Below are positions 1-5,138 of a stretch of 5,138 nt of DNA, piece after piece. Under the pieces are notes generated by a model. The model was not told the origin of the DNA. It did no database searches and was given only the letters and a program-made list of their open reading frames with translations. The DNA comes from CAYZUE01 sp964481825 (GTDB taxonomy: Archaea > Hydrothermarchaeota > Hydrothermarchaeia > Hydrothermarchaeales > JALUUU01): positions 1-5,138 of the forward strand of contig CAYZUE010000069.1 in assembly GCA_964481825.1 (NCBI GenBank), given 5' to 3'. The first letter of the stretch is position 1. Each line of letters starts with the position of its first letter. The translations under genes and the position numbers were made by a program.

Positions 1-1
1 A

Positions 2-928
2 CTGCCAGAAATTAAAGAATTTGTTAATATTAAACCAAAACTGCTTTTCAATGTACTTAGTGAAAATATGACTCCCCAACACTGGAAAGACTTAGCTGTT
101 GAATGTGCTAAACAATTGAATACTGGAGCTACAGGGGTTGTTATTGCACATGGTACAGATACATTATCCTACACAGCTGCAGCCCTCAGTTTTATGCTAA
201 AAAATCTTTATAAGCCAGTAGTGTTAGTGGGTTCACAACGGTCCTCAGATAGGCCTTCATCCGATGCTGCTATGAATCTATCAGCTGCGGTAAAAGTTGC
301 AACTTCTTCATTAGGTGAAGTAGTAGTTGTAATGCATGGATCTTTAGAAGATAAATCCTGTTTAATTCATCGAGGAATAAATGTACGAAAAATGCATTCA
401 TCCCGGAGAGATGCTTTTAGAAGCATTAATTCTCCTCCAATAGGGGAGGTGGATAATAGGATAACATTTCATGGAAATTATAGGATGAGAGAAGATAATA
501 AAAAAGTGATTGTTGATGATAGATTTGAACCAAATGTAGGCCTGGTAAAAATACACCCTGGGTTTAAAAAAAATCTGTTAAAGTATTTTGTAGACAACTA
601 TAGAGGATTAATTATAGAGGGTACAGGTTTAGGTCACATTCCTTCTTATCTGTTTGATGAAATTAAACGTGGATGCTCAAAAATACCTATTGTAATCACT
701 TCTCAAACTATTTACGGTAGAGTGGATTTAAAGGTTTATTCAACTGGTAGAAACCTTTTGGGTTTGGGGATTATTCCAGGGAAATGGATGTCTTCGGAAG
801 TAGCTCTTATTAAACTGATGTATGCTCTTGGGCACACTAATGATTTGGATGAAATTTCAAAGATAATGCTAAAAAACATCACGGGGGAAATCCCAGATTC
901 ATCATGTGTTAATTCCTTTTTGATGTAA
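2..928 (+). CDS. gatD: Glutamyl-tRNA(Gln) amidotransferase subunit D (5' partial)
   Basis: GatD is the L-asparaginase-like subunit of the archaeal GatDE complex in the cytoplasm. It hydrolyses glutamine (or asparagine) and passes the ammonia to GatE, which amidates Glu-tRNA(Gln). The reading frame is open from base 2, so the gene continues beyond the left edge. The ATG at 68 is an internal methionine: the 22 codons before it (LPEIKEFVNI...) continue family-like sequence. Visible catalytic motifs are AHGTDT, with Thr-Asp at 155-160, and VRKMHSSRRDAF, whose Lys at 389-391 should be the catalytic lysine of asparaginase-type enzymes. The C-terminal part contains EGTGLGHIP and SQTIYGRVDLKVYSTGR, typical of GatD. 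About 308 residues are present. Families run to roughly 420-440, so about 120 residues are missing: the N-terminal domain and the first catalytic Thr (GGTI motif). The gatE neighbour 15 bases downstream separates it from a free asparaginase. No frameshift is seen. Confidence 0.95.
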   Translation: MPEIKEFVNIKPKLLFNVLSENMTPQHWKDLAVECAKQLNTGATGVVIAHGTDTLSYTAAALSFMLKNLYKPVVLVGSQRSSDRPSSDAAMNLSAAVKVATSSLGEVVVVMHGSLEDKSCLIHRGINVRKMHSSRRDAFRSINSPPIGEVDNRITFHGNYRMREDNKKVIVDDRFEPNVGLVKIHPGFKKNLLKYFVDNYRGLIIEGTGLGHIPSYLFDEIKRGCSKIPIVITSQTIYGRVDLKVYSTGRNLLGLGIIPGKWMSSEVALIKLMYALGHTNDLDEISKIMLKNITGEIPDSSCVNSFLM

Positions 929-943
929 AGTAAAAGAATATTT

Positions 944-2842
944 ATGTTTACTAAAAAAGATGATAATATAATGCAAATTAAAATAGGATTCGAAATTCAT
1001 CAACAATTAGATACAACTAAGTTATTCTGTAAATGCCCATCCATTCTAAGAGAAGAAAAAGTTAACTATACTATTTTACGGAGTTTAAGGCCTACACAAA
1101 GTGAACTGGGTCAAGTAGATCAGGCAGCATTAAAAGAATCTCAAAAAGGGAAGAAATATCTGTATCAAGGATACAATGACACAACATGTCTAGTGGAAAT
1201 TGATGAGGAACCCCCCCATACTCCTAATGACATGGCTCTAGATATTGGTATCGAGATTTCTCGTAAATTTAATTCTCGAATAGTTGATGAGGTCCATTTT
1301 ATGCGAAAATTAGTAATTGATGGTTCAACGACTTCCGGATTTCAGAGAACTGCTATAATTGCCCAGGATGGATATCTAAATGTCAAGACCCATAAAATAC
1401 CTATAGATGCTATTTGTTTAGAGGAGGAAGCTGCTAGGAAAATTCATGAAGAAAATAAACAAATTATCTTTCGTCTGGATAGGCTAGGAATCCCTCTTGT
1501 TGAAATCACCACCGCTCCTACAATTTATACTCCCAAAGAAGCCTTGGAAACTGCTCGGACTATTGGAGAAATTCTACGATCAACCGGAAAAGTAAGGCGG
1601 GGAATTGGAACAATTCGACAAGATATCAATGTCTCAATTGAAAAGGGCGCTAGAGTTGAAATTAAAGGAGTGCAGGATTTAAATTTAATTCCTATGGTTA
1701 TTACGAAAGAAGCAGAGAGACAAAAAATGTTACTTCAGGTTCAAAAAGACTTGATTGGGCAAAAGATCTCAAAGGATATGTTAAAATTAAAAATTATTGA
1801 TGTAACACATATATTTAAAAAATCTGATTCTGATTTGGTGAAAAGGCTTTTATCAAACGGCATTGCATTAGCATTTATTCTACCCGATTTTAAAGGTCAA
1901 CTTAAAGGAAAATTAGGACCTGAAATTGCGGCTTATGCCAGAGTAATTAGTGATGTTAAAGGGATTTTACACTCTGATGAACTACCTGGGTATGGAATTA
2001 CACAACAAGAGGTTAAAGACCTATCTGTGATACTAGGGATGGGTAGTGATGATGCTTTTATACTGGCAATTGCTCAAAAAATAGTTGCTAAAAAAGCCCT
2101 TGAAGCAGGATTTGAAAGAGCTCAAATGTCTTTTCATGGTGTTATAGAAGAGACACGGGTTGCTCATGAAAATGGTACTTCTTCGTATATGCGCCCTCTC
2201 CCAGGAGCTGCTAGGATGTATCCAGAAACTGACATTCCCCCTATTGTGCTATCAAAAGAAAGAATAAAAAAGATAGAATCTGATTTGACAGAGTCATATG
2301 AAAAGAAAAAACGACGGTATCTAGATGATTACGGACTCAGCCCTGAGATGGCTTCTCAGTTATTAGCAGCTACAATTGCTAATAAACCTTCTTGGAAAAT
2401 TTATGATAAAATTCTTGAAACAACGGATTACAGTCCCAGAATTGTAGCAGAAACTTTACTAGGAACTTTTCCCAGGTTAATCAGAGAAGGATACCAACTT
2501 CATGAAATTTCAATCGAAAGTCTTAAATTAATTTTCAAATATGCAAGCACTGGTGAAATCGTTAAAGACGCCATTTCACCTTTGTTAGTGTCTGTTTCAA
2601 ATAATCCTGATAGTGATGTTAAAGACCTCATAGATGGAGTAATAAAAGACTCCTTTACTGAAGACCAGTTAAGACACCTTATCCAGGATATTATTAAGGA
2701 AAAAAAATCGTTTATAAAAGAAAAAAAGTATCAAGCTATTAAACCATTAATGGGACTTATTATGAAGGAAGTTAGAGGTAAAATAGATGGTAGGCTTGTT
2801 AATCAATTGCTAAGAGAAGAACTTGACAAATTTTCAGAGTAA
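944..2842 (+). CDS. gatE: Glutamyl-tRNA(Gln) amidotransferase subunit E
   Basis: GatE is the kinase/transamidase and tRNA-binding subunit of archaeal GatDE. It phosphorylates the glutamate on Glu-tRNA(Gln) and amidates it with ammonia from GatD, supplying Gln-tRNA(Gln) where GlnRS is absent. The product is 632 residues, a normal full length. The GatB/GatE catalytic cradle covers roughly residues 10-260 and 400-440, with GFEIHQQLDT (15-24), LFCKCPS (27-33), DEEPPH (87-92), GTIRQDINVSI (222-232), EIKGVQDLNL (239-248) and PLPGAARMYPETDIPP (418-433). Between these lies the AspRS-like insertion (about 280-400) that distinguishes GatE from GatB. Then come a helical domain and a YqeY-like tail with LMGLIMKEVRGKIDGR (602-617). 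The start is uncertain: an in-frame ATG at 971 (Met10) lies closer to the first conserved motif, and neither start has a good Shine-Dalgarno sequence. A GATGAT stretch six bases before 971 is only a weak match. It is almost certainly co-transcribed with gatD. Confidence 0.97.
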   Translation: MFTKKDDNIMQIKIGFEIHQQLDTTKLFCKCPSILREEKVNYTILRSLRPTQSELGQVDQAALKESQKGKKYLYQGYNDTTCLVEIDEEPPHTPNDMALDIGIEISRKFNSRIVDEVHFMRKLVIDGSTTSGFQRTAIIAQDGYLNVKTHKIPIDAICLEEEAARKIHEENKQIIFRLDRLGIPLVEITTAPTIYTPKEALETARTIGEILRSTGKVRRGIGTIRQDINVSIEKGARVEIKGVQDLNLIPMVITKEAERQKMLLQVQKDLIGQKISKDMLKLKIIDVTHIFKKSDSDLVKRLLSNGIALAFILPDFKGQLKGKLGPEIAAYARVISDVKGILHSDELPGYGITQQEVKDLSVILGMGSDDAFILAIAQKIVAKKALEAGFERAQMSFHGVIEETRVAHENGTSSYMRPLPGAARMYPETDIPPIVLSKERIKKIESDLTESYEKKKRRYLDDYGLSPEMASQLLAATIANKPSWKIYDKILETTDYSPRIVAETLLGTFPRLIREGYQLHEISIESLKLIFKYASTGEIVKDAISPLLVSVSNNPDSDVKDLIDGVIKDSFTEDQLRHLIQDIIKEKKSFIKEKKYQAIKPLMGLIMKEVRGKIDGRLVNQLLREELDKFSE

Positions 2843-2844
2843 CA

Positions 2845-2853
2845 TTTTTCTTT
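2845..2853 (+). terminator. Possible T-tract terminator after gatE
   Basis: Two bases after the gatE stop codon the + strand reads TTTTTCTTT. Archaeal RNA polymerase can terminate on U-rich tracts without a stem-loop, so this could end the gatDE transcript. No convincing hairpin precedes it. Such tracts are common by chance in AT-rich DNA, so read-through into glmS remains possible. Confidence 0.3.
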
Positions 2854-2899
2854 AAAGTTTTTAGAATATTAAGGGAAATCTCCTAAGCCATTCGTGGGG

Positions 2900-2908
2900 T
2901 TTTTAAGG
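2900..2908 (+). promoter_or_regulatory. Candidate TATA box for glmS
   Basis: TTTTTAAGG is centred about 28 bases before the glmS GTG. That spacing is what archaeal leaderless transcripts show between the TATA box and the transcription start. A run of four G lies directly upstream (2896-2899). The glmS start has no Shine-Dalgarno sequence at the usual distance: the nearest AAGGT, at 2905-2909, is too far away. An alternative box, TTAGAATATT at 2861-2870, would instead give a leader of about 40 bases. A six-base direct repeat, AAGACT, occurs at 2910-2915 and 2923-2928 inside this leader; its meaning is unknown. Confidence 0.35.
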
Positions 2909-2931
2909 TAAGACTATCTAAAAAGACTCCT

Positions 2932-4716
2932 GTGTGTGGAATAGTAGGTTATGTGGGAAATAAAAAAGATGCATCCTCAACGCTGCTAGAAAACCTAAAG
3001 ATGCTAGAATATCGGGGTTATGATTCTTGCGGGGTCGCTACTTTAGATGACCGAATTTATGTTAAGAAAGATATTGGGAATATTGCGGATGTAAGTAAAA
3101 ATCATAGATTCTCCGACCTTCCAGGTTCAATGGGTATTGCACACACTCGATGGGCAACCCATGGAAACGTAACTAAGAATAATGCTCACCCTCACCTTGA
3201 TTGCAAAGGACAAATTGCCGTAGTTCATAATGGAATCATTTCAAATTATGAGATATTAAAAGAGCAACTTTTGAAAGAGGGCCATGTATTCCAGTCTGAT
3301 ACTGACTCAGAAGTTATAGTCCACTTAATTGAGGATTCATATAATGGGGACATTGAGAGAGCAACAATTGATGCTTTAAAAAAAATAGAGGGCACCTATG
3401 CATTAATTGTTCTTTCTCTTCTTAATCCCGATAGGCTAATTTGTGCTAGGAATGAGAGTCCACTTGTCCTTGGTATTCAAAAGGACGGCATTTCCATAGG
3501 TAGTGATGTAGCATCTTTTTTGGGGTCCACGAAAAAGGCAGTACCTCTAGATGATGGAGAATATGCTGTTTTACAAAAAAATAATTACAAAATAAAGGAA
3601 ATCAACACCTCTAAGAATGTCGAAAAAGATATTCTACATATTGACTGGTCTGTTGAAATGGCTGAAAAAGGAGGTAATCCTCACTTTATGCTAAAAGAAA
3701 TATTTGAACAACCCGATGTTATAACTAATGCCTTGAATATTTATCCTGCTGTCATTGAAGAAATGGCGGATAATATTTTATCCGCAAATACGATTTATAT
3801 TTTAGCCGCTGGTACCAGTCTGCATGCGGGGATGGTGGCAGAATATTGGTTTGCTAAATTATGTAACAAACGAATTATCGCAATGGATGCTTCAGAATTT
3901 ATTAATAAAGGAGTTATTGATTCGAACACGTTAATCATCGGAATAACTCAATCTGGAGAGACTTATGACACCCTTGCGGCTATGAAATACGCGAAACTTA
4001 AAGGTGCAAAGATATCCACAATAGTGAATGTTATGGGTTCTACTGCAACTCGCCTTGCTGATCATGTAGTGCTTCAAGCTTCTGGTATCGAAATTTCCGT
4101 TTGTGCAACTAAAACCTTTACTTGCCAACTGACAATTCTCTTCCGAATAGCCCTTGAAGTTCGTAGAATTATGGGAAAGAACGTTAAGGAGCTGGAAGAG
4201 GAACTCTTAAACTGTCCTAAATATGTAAAAAATGCCCTTGCTGTAAGGGATTCAATAAAGGATGTTGCTAAAAAATACTTTAATGTAGGAAATTACATCT
4301 TCATTGGGAAAGGAATTAATCTCCCAAGCGCGCTTGAAGCAGCATTGAAATTTAAGGAGATAACATATGAACATGCTGAAGGGATGAGTAGTGGGTTGTT
4401 AAAGCATGGAACTATTTCACTAATAACAAATAGCTTAAATACAGTTGCTCTTGTACCTGAAAAGGGGGATAATAGAACAAGGATAATAAATAACATTAGA
4501 GAAGTGAAAGCCAGAGGAGGTGTCGTGGTTGGAATTGGTGCAGGTTCGGAGGTCAGCCAGTGTGACACAAGCATTATTGCACCCGGATGTCACGAGCTTA
4601 TCTCTCCCATCGTATTCGCCCCCATTTATCAACTGCTAGCTTATTATTCAGCTGTTAATAGAGGTAGGAATATTGATCAGCCTAGGGCTTTAGCTAAGAG
4701 CGTCACTGTGGAATAA
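2932..4716 (+). CDS. glmS: Glutamine-fructose-6-phosphate aminotransferase (isomerizing)
   Basis: GlmS converts fructose-6-phosphate and glutamine to glucosamine-6-phosphate and glutamate in the cytoplasm, the first step toward UDP-GlcNAc. The 594-residue product is close to the family length (609 in E. coli). The GTG start is fixed by chemistry: Met removal must expose Cys2, the N-terminal nucleophile of the glutaminase domain (MCGIVGYVG). That domain covers residues 2 to about 220, with HTRWATHG (71-78), HNGIISNY (99-106) and SDTDSEV (122-128). Two SIS isomerase domains follow. The first (about 280-410) has AAGTSLHAG (292-300), TQSGET (339-344) and CATKTFTCQL (391-400). The second (about 450-580) has ALKFKEITY (471-479) and KHG (491-493), and the protein ends in DQPRALAKSVTVE. 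By alignment to E. coli, Lys473, Glu476, His492 and Lys589 match the isomerase residues Lys485, Glu488, His504 and Lys603. Minor changes are SQSGET to TQSGET and VAST to VCAT. It is intact and predicted active. It probably has its own promoter rather than depending on gatDE. Confidence 0.97.
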   Translation: MCGIVGYVGNKKDASSTLLENLKMLEYRGYDSCGVATLDDRIYVKKDIGNIADVSKNHRFSDLPGSMGIAHTRWATHGNVTKNNAHPHLDCKGQIAVVHNGIISNYEILKEQLLKEGHVFQSDTDSEVIVHLIEDSYNGDIERATIDALKKIEGTYALIVLSLLNPDRLICARNESPLVLGIQKDGISIGSDVASFLGSTKKAVPLDDGEYAVLQKNNYKIKEINTSKNVEKDILHIDWSVEMAEKGGNPHFMLKEIFEQPDVITNALNIYPAVIEEMADNILSANTIYILAAGTSLHAGMVAEYWFAKLCNKRIIAMDASEFINKGVIDSNTLIIGITQSGETYDTLAAMKYAKLKGAKISTIVNVMGSTATRLADHVVLQASGIEISVCATKTFTCQLTILFRIALEVRRIMGKNVKELEEELLNCPKYVKNALAVRDSIKDVAKKYFNVGNYIFIGKGINLPSALEAALKFKEITYEHAEGMSSGLLKHGTISLITNSLNTVALVPEKGDNRTRIINNIREVKARGGVVVGIGAGSEVSQCDTSIIAPGCHELISPIVFAPIYQLLAYYSAVNRGRNIDQPRALAKSVTVE

Positions 4717-4748
4717 ATTTTGATAGTGGTCCACGACAGGGGTCAGTA

Positions 4749-4760
4749 TTTTTAAATATT
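4749..4760 (+). promoter_or_regulatory. Candidate TATA box for the desulforedoxin gene
   Basis: TTTTTAAATATT lies about 45 bases before the GTG at 4798. A transcription start about 25 bases downstream of the box centre would leave a short leader that still contains the Shine-Dalgarno sequence at 4782-4788. The same T-tract could also serve as a U-rich terminator for glmS, which ends at 4716. The sequence resembles the TTTTTAAGG box proposed before glmS. Confidence 0.4.
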
Positions 4761-4781
4761 ATTATGTATCAATAGATGAAT

Positions 4782-4788
4782 AAAGGAG
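4782..4788 (+). promoter_or_regulatory. Strong Shine-Dalgarno sequence deciding the GTG start at 4798
   Basis: AAAGGAG sits nine bases before the GTG at 4798, a good match to the anti-Shine-Dalgarno sequence at normal spacing. It is the clearest ribosome-binding site in the window, and it supports both the non-ATG start and the reality of this short gene. Confidence 0.75.
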
Positions 4789-4797
4789 CGAAATAAA

Positions 4798-4938
4798 GTG
4801 GCGAAAGTTGGAACGATTTTTGAATGCAAGAAATGCGGAAACGTAGTGGAGGTTATAGAGGAAGGGGGCAACCCAGAGATTCATTGTTGTGGCGAAGCAA
4901 TGAGTGTACGGGAGCAGGGACGGAAACTCAGCGGTTAA
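4798..4938 (+). CDS. Desulforedoxin-like small iron protein (46 residues)
   Basis: This short gene starts on GTG behind a strong Shine-Dalgarno sequence and ends at TAA 4936-4938. The product reads MAKVGTIFECKKCGNVVEVI, then EEGGNPEIHCCGEAM and a basic tail. Cys10, Cys13, Cys30 and Cys31 form the CX2C...CC pattern of desulforedoxin and of the N-terminal domain of desulfoferrodoxin, which binds one iron through four cysteines. Desulforedoxin is about 36 residues and dimeric. This protein adds a C-terminal extension of about 10 residues, and by memory of the Desulfovibrio protein its loop before CC is one residue longer. The catalytic superoxide reductase domain is absent, so it should not reduce superoxide by itself; a cytoplasmic electron-carrier role is inferred. 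By hand count it is about 49% GC, richer than its neighbours. The electron partner is unknown, and the flanking genes give no clue. Confidence 0.85.
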   Translation: MAKVGTIFECKKCGNVVEVIEEGGNPEIHCCGEAMSVREQGRKLSG

Positions 4939-4962
4939 TCTGAGGATTCAGAGAAAAGATAG

Positions 4963-4983
4963 GAAATCAAAGAGACTGATTTC
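4963..4983 (+). repeat. Small inverted repeat downstream of the desulforedoxin gene
   Basis: GAAATCA (4963-4969) and TGATTTC (4977-4983) are perfect reverse complements around a seven-base loop. The hairpin is AT-rich and weak, and no T-tract follows. It could be a transcript 3'-end structure for the gene ending at 4938 or may be chance. A smaller hairpin, TCTGA/TCAGA with a four-base loop, sits at 4939-4952 directly after that stop codon. Confidence 0.3.
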
Positions 4984-4993
4984 AAATAGCAAA

Positions 4994-5007
4994 AAGATAA
5001 ATATCTT
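4994..5007 (+). repeat. AT-rich dyad AAGATA-AA-TATCTT
   Basis: A perfect six-base inverted repeat with a two-base centre lies about 57 bases before the ATG at 5064. Its position and symmetry would suit an operator or a TATA-overlapping element (ATAAATAT in its centre) for a gene starting at 5064. Short AT-rich dyads arise easily by chance in this composition. The rest of the 4939-5063 gap shows no gene. Confidence 0.25.
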
Positions 5008-5063
5008 AAAAAGTAAAGTTTACATTAAGTGGAAAGTGTACTTATAGGTATCTGTGGTTTCAT

Positions 5064-5138
5064 ATGGGAAGAACTGATGAGATTAGGGAGGGAATTGGTG
5101 AGAAGTTTTATGAGATTTTAATTACCAATTACTCTGGA
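5064..5138 (+). CDS. Possible start of an unidentified protein (3' partial)
   Basis: An ATG at 5064 opens a frame that reaches the right edge without a stop (25 codons). It begins MGRTDEIREGIGEKFYEI and then continues. The charged, probably helical start looks like real protein, but it is too short to assign to a family, and I do not recognise it. The frame is also open upstream to a TAA at 5007-5009, with no better start codon there. No good Shine-Dalgarno sequence precedes it; AGGT at 5046-5049 is weak and rather distant. It lies on the same strand as the other genes, 125 bases after the desulforedoxin stop, so a new transcript is possible. Confidence 0.45.
   Translation, partial: MGRTDEIREGIGEKFYEILITNYSG

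Noticed and set aside
68..70. ATG at 68 as the gatD start
   Set aside because: The same frame is open to the window edge, and the residues before it match GatD-like sequence, so this Met is internal.
2698..2728. A-rich runs in the 3' part of gatE as a possible frameshift or slippage site
   Set aside because: The frame continues intact into the conserved C-terminal tail, so the runs simply encode Lys-rich helix.
2843..2931. glmS ribozyme or other riboswitch in the glmS leader
   Set aside because: The gap is only 89 bases, AT-rich, and shows none of the paired structure expected. The glmS ribozyme is known from Gram-positive bacteria, not archaea.
3931..4128. 65-codon open frame on the minus strand
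   Set aside because: It lies wholly inside glmS, opposite conserved SIS-domain motifs. The translation is low in recognisable features, so it is a shadow of the real gene.
4293..4574. 93-codon open frame on the minus strand, hydrophobic in its middle
   Set aside because: It is antisense to the second SIS domain of glmS, including the catalytic region. The hydrophobic stretch is explained by the complement of glmS codons, and there is no independent start signal.
4435..4632. 65-codon open frame on the minus strand
   Set aside because: It overlaps both glmS and the other antisense frame, and no family resemblance is seen.
4726..4734. GTGG-T-CCAC palindrome after the glmS stop
   Set aside because: The four-base arms with a one-base centre cannot form a stable hairpin and are likely chance.
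1..5138. Mobile element, CRISPR array, tRNA or rRNA gene
   Set aside because: I saw no transposase, long terminal inverted repeats, regularly spaced repeats, or tRNA/rRNA signature sequences on either strand.

Overview
The window looks like a piece of an AT-rich archaeal chromosome, with genes around 37% GC by spot count. The main evidence is an adjacent gatD-gatE pair. GatDE is the archaea-specific amidotransferase that makes Gln-tRNA(Gln), so a bacterial origin is unlikely. A small desulforedoxin-type iron protein hints at an anaerobic lifestyle. Several leaders fit archaeal TATA-box promoters. I cannot place the organism more precisely from this sequence.

Layout, all on the + strand: (1) 2-928 is the 3' three-quarters of gatD, cut by the left edge; (2) 944-2842 is a full-length gatE, 15 bases behind gatD and so almost certainly co-transcribed; (3) 2843-2931 is an 89-base gap with a T-rich tract and a TATA-like box; (4) 2932-4716 is a complete glmS that starts on GTG and probably has a very short or absent 5' leader; (5) 4717-4797 is a gap with a T-tract/TATA-like box and a strong Shine-Dalgarno sequence; (6) 4798-4938 is a 46-residue desulforedoxin-like protein; (7) 4939-5063 holds no gene I can support, only two small inverted repeats; (8) from 5064 an ATG opens a frame that runs off the right edge and may be the start of another gene.

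Functionally, GatD releases ammonia from an amide donor and GatE uses it to convert Glu-tRNA(Gln) to Gln-tRNA(Gln). GlmS uses the glutamine amide to make glucosamine-6-phosphate, the entry to UDP-GlcNAc and surface-glycan synthesis. The three large genes therefore share glutamine-amide chemistry, although glmS appears to be a separate transcription unit. The desulforedoxin-like protein is probably a small redox carrier and has no evident link to the others. I see no mobile element, CRISPR array, RNA gene or clearly novel multi-gene system. The points most worth a second look are the probable leaderless glmS, the isolated GC-richer desulforedoxin gene, and the unidentified frame at the right edge.
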